Below are positions 24,234 to 33,899 of a stretch of 64,000 nucleotides of DNA, in pieces (position 1 is the first letter of the stretch; every line of letters begins with the position of its first letter). The translations under genes were made by a program, and so were the position numbers. Below the pieces are notes generated by a model. The model was not told the DNA's origin, did not search any database, and worked only from the letters and a program-made list of their open reading frames with translations. The DNA is taken from contig MQVO02000005.1 in the NCBI GenBank assembly GCA_001986395.2, positions 806,001 through 870,000 on the forward strand, in the 5' to 3' direction. This DNA comes from Irpex lacteus (Eukaryota > Basidiomycota > Agaricomycetes > Polyporales > Irpicaceae).

Positions 24234-27200
24234 TATCGGTGAAATTTAAAGGAGCGTTTGCGTTGAGCGACGGTTTTGGTTTGGTGGTCTTGAAAATGTA
24301 TAAGCTTCTGGACGCGTAGAGCAAGACAAACGAGAGTGGTTGGTGTTACGAGCTGAGGATTATATCGCAGACATTACTCCTCGAGGTGGCGGTCCAGTTG
24401 AAAGTATAATTGGCGCCCACTTCTTTCGCTAATCCGGGCAAGTGGGTGGCATCATCTGTCCTTGACCTTTGCGCTCATGGCCTCTATTCGCAAATTTCAC
24501 GGTACTATGTCAATCATACGATGCTACCTCCATCCTGGATCGTCTGAAACTGCGGCAAGCGTGACTCGAGTGGTAGGGGCTTGGACGAGATCATCGTTCT
24601 AGGACGGGATGGACCGCACTCCTTGGCCATGGGCCTCCATGGGTGTCTACGATCAACACGAACGCAGACCGAAGCCTCAAGCTTCAAGTCTAGATGGGGT
24701 AGAGCTCAGGAATAGCTCAGGGTACAGGGAAAGTACACGCACGAGATACGTAGATCGTGTTGCAACGACCCAGTCGATCACAGAGCAGCTCTCGGCCATC
24801 TCAGGCAGGCCAAGGCTCCGCGAGCATACCAAAGGGTATTTTCCCGACATGGTCATGGAAGGAAGATGGTCTTATTGCCCTGTAAGCTGTAAGTGCTGTC
24901 ATCATCATACTCAACGAGTTATGGCTCAGGTGATGCTTCAGATTATCATTACCTTTCGCTCTTCACTTGCCACGTGGCTTTCAATATTCCAACTGAATTC
25001 GACACAAGCAACAACTTCGGCATTCACTCCTTATACTGACCATCATCAGTGTAATAAATTCTGGATTTCCTACACACAATGTCTCTTCCTGACTAACACG
25101 AGCACAGAAAGCTTCAAGCTACTTCATGTGTTATCTCATATTCACGCGACGTGAAAGTCATTGACCATATGCATTAATTACCACGGGATGATATCATTCG
25201 AGGTGCGCTTCGACATCATAGCCATACGCCATAAGTGTTAATAGCAATCTGCTGCAGATTTTATGAAAAGACTCAACACGTACTGCCAGGCGGCGAAGTC
25301 GAATCCAAGACAAATACACTGCATTGAGCGTATGGTGACAGCCCACGATCACAATGTCACCGAATCTCCTACGATTTCTTATTTCAGTGATATTCAGCAT
25401 TCTTGTGCCAGTGCACGGCATTCCGCGAACTTCGAAGGAACCTGTGAGTTCGCCCACTATCATTGAAACCTGTTCTTAGCCCATGCGTATCTCTGTAGAA
25501 GCGATGTCGCCGGTGTGAGATCGTGTCGGGCACAGCGGCGCGAACATCTTCACCGACGTTCTCGCGCACTTCACGTTGGCCAGCGCACCTTTATCATTCG
25601 ATCATTTGAGATGAGAAGTACTGGTGATGTAGATGCGCATTTCATGGCCATCGCCGTTGGCGAGGCTGCTTCGCGTGAGTTCTTTATGTTCACTCTACTG
25701 GATTTCGCTCTGATCCGCCGAATTGTAGCTGTATAACGTATTCAGTCTCGGACATAACAACCGTCCAAAAGGCACCAATGCTCACATGCTGGCAGAGCTG
25801 GGTACTGACACCCTTGTTTATGAAGAGCCCTACACTAGGACTACAATGAAAGGGCCGATACATCTCATGGTATTTGATCAGACGCTCAACTCGGAGCAAT
25901 CTTCACACTTGCGCATTTCGAAATCCTTGCGCTCATAGCTTTCACTTAACCTATATGACGACGATCGGACAAATGCGTACACAACACGGGTAGCACTCTT
26001 CTTCTTAGGGGTGTGCAGGCTCACACTCTGAAAGTACCCGCTTGTGTATCCGACGATTTAATGACGCGAAGCTTAAGAAGCTCGACGGAACAGCTCCTCG
26101 GCAAGCGTTCTACGTCTGACGTGCTCTCCGTGCGTGGTTATCTCGCTTTAACCACGGACCAGTACCGTATATAGGTGGGACTAGCGTCGACAACGCTCTC
26201 ACCAGCTGATTCGATGACAAGCTGTTCTCGCTGTCGAGCCCGCTAGCCGAGGAACGTAGGAATATCGGAGAGATAAGTCTACCCCTCTGCACGCGACATC
26301 TAATCTTTCTCGCACTCCACCCCGCATCGAAGACGCAGCATAACATCTTGACTGTCGCTTTCCGATGCCTTCGCTAGGGGAAGCTGTTGGTCGACCTACG
26401 TATACAGATGAAAGCTCGGAGAAATGGACGCGCTGCCCCAGAGTATCTGCCCCGCAGGAAGCAATAATGGTAAGCTAATTCTTCTCACCCCACTGTTGCC
26501 TCACTCGGGTATGACCCATCCCCGTGCAGTAGCTACGTCCCATCGACAGACGAGTTGCACCAAACGCACCTAGTGATACCGTGTCGACGTGCCATAGAAG
26601 AAGCCATACTTGCCAAACACAGCTTCCAAGCCATGAAAGTCACAGTGTTACGTCGATGAGGAAGATCATCAACATCAAGCTTTGCTCACGGCGGAGATTA
26701 GGGAGGTGAGAGCGGCCTGCAGTGCACATCGCTCCTCGTCCTCGTTTTTGTCACGCTCTGAAGAGGTACGTCGTGTGTCAACTTGTACCGCAATATTGAT
26801 GGCTTGCTGTTGATAAAAGACATAGAATCATGGCTCTCCACTGCTGCAGGCGGAAAGGCGGCTTGTACGTATACAGTTGCTTGGAGTGCATACGCGGTGC
26901 ACTGCACGATCATCTGAATTTTCTCAGGTCTGTCCTTGCGTGAGTACGTCTTTGTGCGCGAAGTGGGTCTCTAGCCTGATGATCCGTCGCTAGTGAGTAT
27001 CAATGACATGCCATCTTCGCATTAGACCACCTGGCAACTGTGTGCGCTGCCGCTACCACTGCCGCTGCGGCTCTGCGGGTTTGCACATAAGCCGCCGGCC
27101 CTGTTTGCGCTGTTAGGATGGGCTGCTCGACGTCATCAATGAACACGATGGGCGGCCAGCTGACCTCCATGAGAGGCTGCCGACGTGCATAATTCAAGAA

Positions 27201-27713
27201 AATCTTCACACCATAATATCGCCTGTTTGCAACCAGACATCCTACATCCCACTCTGACGGGCCCGAGCCTCAGCCCTGAACGGGAGCTGGTTTGGTATGT
27301 TGCTGGAGGGATTCAATAGCCTCTAGAGCCACAGGTCGCTCCATGCTACGCTGGTCGTGGGAGGCGTTGCCGGAGTAAAAATACTGAAACGATTTGTGGT
27401 GGTAGCACGGGATGATTCTGCTCACGGCGCCCCACGCTGTATGTGGGATGACACTCGTGACAGTGACTAGTCACAATCGTCAAAGGCGACAATGACCATA
27501 TGTAGCTACTTCTTAAGTAAACGCCCGTAGTTAGTATTCGATATAAAAAATCAAACGTGACAAGTGATAAGTAGTAATTTGTGACTGATGGTAGCGTTCC
27601 AGCGTGACACATCTGCTGCGAAGTCTAATCTCTTCTCGCCCGACAGCTTGGCGGCCACACATCAATTCCTTCTGGCGTCTTTGAGCTTCCACGGTCTGCC
27701 ACGCATAAAATAT
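24234..27713. other. Gene-poor stretch left of the transposon
   Basis: About 3.5 kb. An open frame of 181 codons (24609-25154 +) is the longest but has no recognisable features. The last bases, 27714-27722, are the left copy of the target-site duplication. Confidence 0.45.
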
Positions 27714-27722
27714 CTTCTGCAC
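27714..27722. repeat. Target-site duplication, left copy
   Basis: CTTCTGCAC immediately left of the terminal CAGACTCC of the element. A perfect copy is found at 33891-33899, immediately right of GGAGTCTG. Confidence 0.92.
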
Positions 27723-27991
27723 CAGACTCCTACCCAGTCCACGTCGGGGGGGAGAGTAGAAGTTATTCTGGGTCTCGATAAAGCTAACTCACGCTGGGTC
27801 TCGAGAATTATTTGGTTCTATTGTCATGTATACCATTTCTAGTAATCGATCAAATCTACACGTGCTTATTCTCAAACCTTATTTCTACTTCCCCCCCTCC
27901 GGGGACTGGCTTCAAACATCTGCAAACAATGATGAGCGCCCCGGCCGGCACAGCGGACTCTCAACTAAACTCGATAATCCCATTGACGCTC
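27723..27991 (+). repeat. Left terminal inverted repeat
   Basis: Pairs with 33621-33890. From the outer end: 34 identical nt including a G7 run; two spaced copies of CTGGGTCTCGA (27768-27778 and 27794-27804) that could be transposase-binding repeats; a diverged middle; then 104 identical nt (27888-27991). Confidence 0.93.
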
Positions 27992-28024
27992 GAGAAAAAC
28001 TGCCTACAAGACCTTCCTGATTAG
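27929..28024 (+). other. Short upstream ORF starting inside the left TIR
   Basis: 31 codons beginning MMSAPAGTADSQLNS and ending TAG 28022-28024, 42 bp before the DUF6589-like start codon. Its first 20 or so codons lie in the block that is identical in the right TIR, where the same ORF precedes the RecQ gene. It probably sits in the 5' UTR as a uORF; no donor site allows it to splice into the main frame. Confidence 0.45.
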
Positions 28025-28066
28025 GCGTAAACACCACGCTGAAGATGGCAGGCGCGATGAACGAGG

Positions 28067-30832
28067 ATGCAGCGGCGAGGGTTGCTTAACAGTACCACAA
28101 CCTCCATGTACACAGTCTATGAACAAGTTCAAAATATCCTTTACTCTCATGGCTTAAACATAATAACTTTTCTACTGTTGATCTTGGAACAAGATGCGTC
28201 CTATCACCCTATCGCTCACGAACTTCTGTCCGGGTGGCGAGAACTTCTCGTAGCATTGTGCCGGCATCGAAAGGTCGGGCAACATGTCAGTAACTGGGTC
28301 GTCGACGAGAGTGCTCGGATACTCGACAAAGAGATCACAGATCTTGCCGTAACGACGACGGACTGGCACTTTACCGCTGAGCACACCGAACCTTATCAGC
28401 TCCAGGAATTCGACATCGCAGACATGGCGAATGATATGCGCCACGCCGCACCGTGCCTGTGGAGGACATTGGATCGTTTCGTAGCGAACGCGGCTGTCCG
28501 AAATGCGCAGATCGAGTATGAGACAGAGGAGTATGATGACGATGAAGCAATGGCCAGCCTCACCGGGACCGTCAACCCTCTGGGCGATGAAAGCACTCCT
28601 AGTCGAGCGGATGTCAGTAGTGGGAATCGAAAGCGTCGTCTGGTAAATCTCGCGAAGCGACGAAACGCCATGGTCCTAAGCGTGCGTTTCAACCGATATG
28701 GAGTGTAATATCGCGTACTGATTGAGTTTTCGGTACAGAAAATGGTTTTAGTCTGTAGTATCCTGATGCAGACGAAAAATCAGAAAGCTAATTGGCTGCA
28801 AAGTATCTGTGGGATATTTCTGCATGCTATTCACGCACCGCAGAAGCTCGTCGACTCGTTGGCTCATATGGGAGTCTCGATCTCAGAGTCTACAATCCTT
28901 CGATCACTACACTCGCTCGGTGTGCATATACTTGACGATGCCAAACAACTTGCACAAACACTACTAGCCGCTTACGCTTACGATAACCTCGACATCGATT
29001 TCAAACCGTCAGTACCGACAATAGAGAAGTCAGCCGAGAGTTCATTGAAACACTTTACCACGTCCATGATATTCCCTCTCGCACGCCACATCACCCTCGA
29101 TAAACTCCGGTGCTCTCGTTACCTATGGGAACGATCGATCCTGAATGTCAACCGTCCACCTGAACTGCAGGCCCTCCTGCCCAAACCCACATGGCGCGAT
29201 CTCATGAAGATCCATCCTCAGACCTACAGCGTTGATGAGAATGGTATGACGCTCCACGACCGCTTTAATGCGTGGAAGTTCCTCTACGACCTCTGCCATC
29301 ACGGTCCCGAACAATTCCATAAGTTTCGTGGTGAGATAGGTCTCCCCGAGATTGTGGAACAGCTTCCCGTGGTGAAGACACCGACAATCCCACTAAGAGC
29401 GACTATGGACCAGAACTCAGCAGTCGGTGGGAACATCGGAGCCATGACTCACATTCTTAATCAAGTCGGTGTTGGGGATCCTAACGCACCACGCAGCGAC
29501 TCAGGAGGTGGCAGTCGTGCGAACGTCGATCTGTCCGAGTACGTTGTGTTATTCTACGGAGATCTAGGCACTGGAGAGAGAATTGAGTCAGCTATCTCGT
29601 GGAGGTCTGCTGAGAAAACACCGTGGCTGCGATTGCAGTTTGCGGTGTTTGTTCTTGGTCTATTCCACCTGAAAATGGCGTGCGTTGATGCACTATGGAA
29701 GGTGTTCATCAACCCAACTACCGCCAGGGACGACGACACTTGCCTTATGAAGGATGTCAGTATTCTTCGCCCGCGCGAGACATCGACGGTCATATCGAAA
29801 CCTGGTTTCCGACGTATGCATCAACTGATCCAGCATTCGGGGATTTGTCGCCGTTTGGACTGCTGGAGAGTTGAGGTGGAGAAGGAGAACCCAACCTATA
29901 AATCCTTGGAACAATATGCTGCATCATCTCCTTCTCTCGAAGACCTCCAGGCGATGGCAAATCGTCTCGCGATGAACTATACGGACCGTAAGCAAACTCT
30001 CTTTGAGTTACGAACACAGCCGGAGGAGACTCGCGATAAGCAGTACGAAAATAATATGGCACTCAACGACTACTTCCTGCTTTACGAGGAGCTGACCTTT
30101 GCGATGAACTACGGTGACATTGCACGTGTCGAATCGTGTTTCATGCCGTGGATCTGGATATTCAAAGCAACGGGAAAGCATAAATATGTGAAGCATATGG
30201 TGAAGTATCTAACAGACGTACACTTTCTATATCCCTCTGGATTGAAGTAAGTTTCTAATCTCAGTATCTATCTGAGCCGTTGATAGCTAATTCGTAGCAA
30301 GGGATGCAATACGTTCGAGTATTCTCATTAATCCGTCGGGAAAGCCGGGCTGCTTTCGTGCGCCTGATTGGTGTCTGGAGCTCAACAACTTATATACAAA
30401 AGTGAGTGCGCATAGCCTTACTATGATATAATATTCAATACCTACTCTCCGATATAGACCAAGTTTGGAGGGACAGGCGTGAATCATACCGAAAAGCGCA
30501 TCATCGATGAAAGTACACTCATACAAGTCTTCCGAGATCTGCATCTTACGTTCGAACGAAATCTCGCACTCGGGCATTTGACCACAAGGCACGCGGATCC
30601 CAGTATGACATCAACGTTCCAAGCATTGCTACGATACTATAAGCAAAGCAAACCTCACGTTAGGGTACAAGGACGCAGCAGCAAGCACGAGATAAAAGAC
30701 ATGGTGGATAAAGGGCAGCAAGCCCTTTACAAAACGTCGCCCACCGTAGTCGTAGAGACGGCCGTTGATGGACCTCCGGCTGATGATCCGGACATTGCGC
30801 TCGAGGACGTCACTATCGAGGTAGGAGTATAG
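28067..30832 (+). CDS. DUF6589-like protein, candidate transposase of the element
   Basis: Four exons: 28067-28681, 28739-30246, 30302-30401, 30458-30832 (introns of 57, 55 and 56 nt), 865 aa. Junctions restore family-like text: VLS|KMVLVCSILMQTKNQ, SGLK|DAIRSSILINPSGKPG, ELNNLYTK|TKFGGTG. The N-terminal 200 residues are probably an adaptor ending in a basic patch (KRRLVNLAKRRN). The central part has SISESTILRSLHSL, ATMDQNSAVGG (D429), VLFYGDLGTGERIES (D480), LFHLKMACVDALWK (H515) and a C-terminal helical region. The pattern of spaced D, D and FHxKM blocks is what I recall for DUF6589, a domain without assigned function. Being one of two genes of a TIR element with target-site duplication, it is the best transposase candidate. 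An RNase H-like catalytic core is inference. No stops or frameshifts are seen. Confidence 0.88.
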
Positions 30833-30866
30833 GGACGAGATGACGGAGCAGAGGAAGATGGTGAAG

Positions 30867-33562
30867 CTATAATACTTGTATATCAGTAGGGATAATATAA
30901 CGGCGGCAGCAGTTGCACTTACATGAGTATGAGCCGGATCCTGAAGAAGATCCTTCGAGTTCGCGTTCAGCCCGAAGCTGCTCAATGGTCCTGACGCGGT
31001 GTATGCGTGTTGCAGGTGTGAACTCGTTCAAGGATCGGAGAATGTCGTACTGCGCCTCATCATCAGATGATGGTGTACTAGGCGGCCGAGATGGGTTGAA
31101 CAGACTGTTGGATGAGGGCTGTCGAGGAAGCAGACGTGAAGGACCGGCGAGATTGTTGGGGGGCGGCATGTCTATAGGAGCTACGTTTTCCTTTGCCTTC
31201 CCTTTCTTCACAGATTGGCGCGGGACGGCCGTTATGTTGGATGCTTTTGCTGCTATAGTGTCGGCATACCGAGGGCATGAACGGTTTGCTCCTGAATTAC
31301 TTGTCAGTAGATACTCAGTTCAAGATGACCGCAACGCACTATTATGCCCTTCTCCACCACAAGCTGAACACTTCGACACCTTCTTTGCCTTGGGAGCTGT
31401 GTCCGTCGAGGTAGCCAGTGGGTCCCGTGTGAACGGCGACACCGAGGGGCATACTCGCCTGACGACACCGAGGACCTGTTCCCCGTACTCTTCAATCCCA
31501 TCCCACTTCGTCTCACGTCGCAAGTCTTCTGCATTCTTGATCTTGCCGAAATGGACGCAGTCAACAATGCGAGTGAGGGTTTCGTTTGGCAACACAGCGC
31601 CGGGACCAAAGGCTGATAAGCCACCCGGGCCAAACTCCTCCACCACCTTGTCAACCCTCCATTGATGCAGAGCGTGTTTGAGGTCCATGTCAGTCGGTGT
31701 TGCGACGAAGTCTTTGAGGCGTGCACGTCTTGGTTCTGGTGGGGGTCGTTCAATGGTGGCAGGAGGATGAAGCGCGTCGATAAGCGCCTTAGCGCCGTCA
31801 TGAAGATCACAACATAACCGTGGAGGTTTAACGACACATCGAGCACATCCCTCAGGTTTTGTTGTATCGCAAAGAAGATGGTCAGATTCTAGTAGATAAA
31901 TCAGTCAGAAACATAGTTCACATAATACGTTGGTGCTCACTCAGATGGGCGGTGTTGAAGTACAGCGAGATGGGTTTCCTGCGGCATCCCAATCCAGCTC
32001 GTGTCTCTGCGTTGATCATGTCGTCCATCGCTGGTTCAAGAGGCGCATCAATTCTCCTCTTCTTCGAGTGAGAGCCCAATATACTATTGCCTTGATTATA
32101 TCGTTCTCGGCGTGCTTCGTCGCTTTCGGGCTGATCGGTATTCACCTCGTTAGCGTCATCGTCGTCGTCCGAGGAATCTATCTCCATGTCTTCTCGAGCA
32201 CTTGGATTTCCAATGACAGGCCGGCCACTCTGTCCAACTGAAGCAGAGGCTACCGCACTGGTCTGACTTCTCTTCCGTTTCTTCGCCTCTCGTCGCTGCG
32301 CCACCTTCTCTCTCTCTTCGTCGTAGTGTTTGGCCTCTACTAAAAGTATTGCAACAGCTTCCTTATCGGGTGCACGAGCACCTCGGCCAAATCTTTGCCA
32401 CAGCGTACACATGCCGCAACGTGCCCTCCACTGTACTATTAGAATGATATCAGGTATATCTACTCCCTAAGACAACTTTGATTAGTCTGACCATCAGGCA
32501 CAGTCAGTGAAGTAAAATGCTTACCATCCCGAATGAGTCTGTTGCGCAGATACCCCATATCTCCCCCTGCTTGAGCTTCTCCACCATCTCCCGCTTGTAC
32601 GATTCTGACATTTCAGAATGGAACCACATGATCTTCTCTGCGTGCTCTGGCGGCAGGCGGCGGCGAAGAACTCTTGTCGCTTCCACTGCTTCCTTAATGT
32701 CATCGAAGAAGATAATAAATTTTGGTGGTTTCTCCTTGGGATCAGGGGGTACGACGAAAGTGAGGTCGAGATATGAATTCAGGGGATACTGTATTTTTCG
32801 TACTGCCAGATGTACATTTGGACGATCGGTGGACCGCGCGATGTGAGCGAGCTTCTCGGATCGAAGATGTAAGGTTCGCTTGACGTCTTCTTTGACTTCG
32901 TGAGGGAACGTTGCTGACGCCGCGGCGACAGGAACGTCCTTGAGAATCATGTGTCGTAGCTGCTCCACCGCTTTGAACTCAGGTCGAAAGACTGCCCAGG
33001 TACTGATACAGTGCGCTTCATCGAAGACAACACTAATAATGCGGTCGACGAATTCCGGCTTTCTTAGCAATTTCTCAAGTCCGCCGGATGCTTTCATGAG
33101 TTGCTCGGGGCTGACAACGACGACGCGGTATAGCCCATCCTCAATAGCCTACGGAAATATGTAGCCGTTGCATACAAAATAAAATTATATGCTCACCTGA
33201 AAATTTGTTGCGGTTGCAGTGTCCGCATTGATTCCAATGGCTTGTATATTGGCCTTGGCGAGCTGCGCCACGTTCTGATCCCCCAGAACATTCAATGCAG
33301 TGACCACAAGCTGTATACCTTTTGGACGGAAGAGCAGCGGGAGCCAGAATGCAAGAGTCTTCCCCACGCCGGTGCCAACTTCAAAGAGCACATCCTTGCG
33401 CTCAAGGATAGCTCGAGCAAACATGCATTGCAGTCGACAGGGACGGTGCCCAAAAACAGCCTTGCATTGTGTACGGAGCTCTGCAAACGTAGGTACATTT
33501 TGTACAGAGTCCGAGTCACGAGAAGTGCCAGATTGCGAAGACGAGTCGGTCCGTGGTTCCAT
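30867..33562 (-). CDS. RecQ-like ATP-dependent DNA helicase of the element
   Basis: Five exons: 33562-33197, 33148-32525, 32466-31941, 31888-31340, 31291-30867; 829 aa from ATG 33562 (MEPRTDSSSQSG). Helicase motifs are intact: Walker A FEVGTGVGKTLAFW (residues 60-73), motif II VVFDEAHCISTW (DEAH at 165-168), motif III AASATFP (about 200), motif IV KFIIFFDD and motif VI QRFGRGARA (about 354-362). A basic/acidic linker with KKRKRS and SSDDDDD follows, then Cys-rich segments: SDHLLCDTTKPEGCARC ... RLCCDLHD and CSACGGEGHNRANRSCPR (zinc-knuckle-like CX2CX4HX6C). The last exon is Ser/Pro-rich. A strong GTAAGT donor near the end could replace the last residues by a Ser/Thr-rich tail overlapping the DUF6589-like gene in antisense. 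It probably unwinds DNA during excision or replication of the element; a host RecQ role is less likely given the context. Confidence 0.9.
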
Positions 33563-33575
33563 GAGTGTGTACACG

Positions 33576-33683
33576 TCAATCAGAGTGCTCTGCCCCGCGT
33601 GGCAGTACCACGATTTTTCTGAGCGTCAATGGGATTATCGAGTTTAGTTGAGAGTCCGCTGTGCCGGCCGGGGCGCTCATCAT
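33576..33683 (-). other. Short upstream ORF starting inside the right TIR
   Basis: 35 codons (MMSAPAGTADSQLNS ... GAEHSD, stop 33578-33576) ending 13 bp before the RecQ start codon. The first 20 or so codons are identical at DNA level to the uORF of the left TIR; after the TIR boundary the two differ. Confidence 0.45.
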
Positions 33684-33890
33684 TGTTTGCAGATGTTTGA
33701 AGCCAGTCCCCGGAGGGGGGGAAGCAGAAATAAGGTTTGAGAGAATAAGCACGTGCACATTTGATTGGTTTCTAGATTTGGAGTAATAACAATAATGACA
33801 AACAATTCTCGAGACCCAGCATAGCGAACATCTATCGAGACCTAGAATAGCTTCTGCTCTCCCCCCCGACGTGGACTGGGTAGGAGTCTG
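33621..33890 (-). repeat. Right terminal inverted repeat
   Basis: Reverse complement of 27723-27991 with identical outer 34 nt and inner 104 nt (33724-33621) and a middle with substitutions and small indels. It ends GGAGTCTG at 33890. Confidence 0.93.
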
Positions 33891-33899
33891 CTTCTGCAC
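33891..33899. repeat. Target-site duplication, right copy
   Basis: CTTCTGCAC, identical to 27714-27722. Confidence 0.92.

Larger units (their letters stand above)
27723..33890. mobile_element. Complete two-gene DNA transposon (DUF6589-like + RecQ-like), 6,168 bp
   Basis: The ends are CAGACTCC (27723) and GGAGTCTG (33890), flanked by the perfect 9-bp duplication CTTCTGCAC. Terminal inverted repeats span about 27723-27991 and 33621-33890; the outer 34 nt and the inner 104 nt are identical between ends, with a diverged middle. Two convergent genes fill the interior: a DUF6589-like protein (28067-30832 +) and a RecQ-like helicase (30867-33562 -), with only 34 bp between their stops. Both reading frames look intact, so the copy may be autonomous and fairly young. 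The 9-bp duplication and long TIRs recall Mutator-like elements, but no MULE-type transposase or SWIM zinc finger is seen. DUF6589-like and RecQ-like proteins are, as I recall, expanded in agaricomycete genomes; that they travel as one element is what this window shows directly. Confidence 0.93.

Noticed and set aside
24609..25154. 181-codon open frame on the plus strand
   Set aside because: No recognisable features and no support from neighbouring exons; kept only as part of a gene-poor stretch.
30867..33562. RecQ-like gene as an ordinary host DNA-repair helicase
   Set aside because: It lies wholly inside the TIR pair, starts just inside one TIR and has a convergent partner gene; its context is that of a transposon gene.
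27723..33890. Assigning the element to KDZ, hAT, Helitron or Crypton
   Set aside because: Helitrons and Cryptons lack TIRs with target duplications of this kind, and neither protein shows hAT or KDZ transposase motifs that I can recognise; the 9-bp duplication only hints at Mutator-like.
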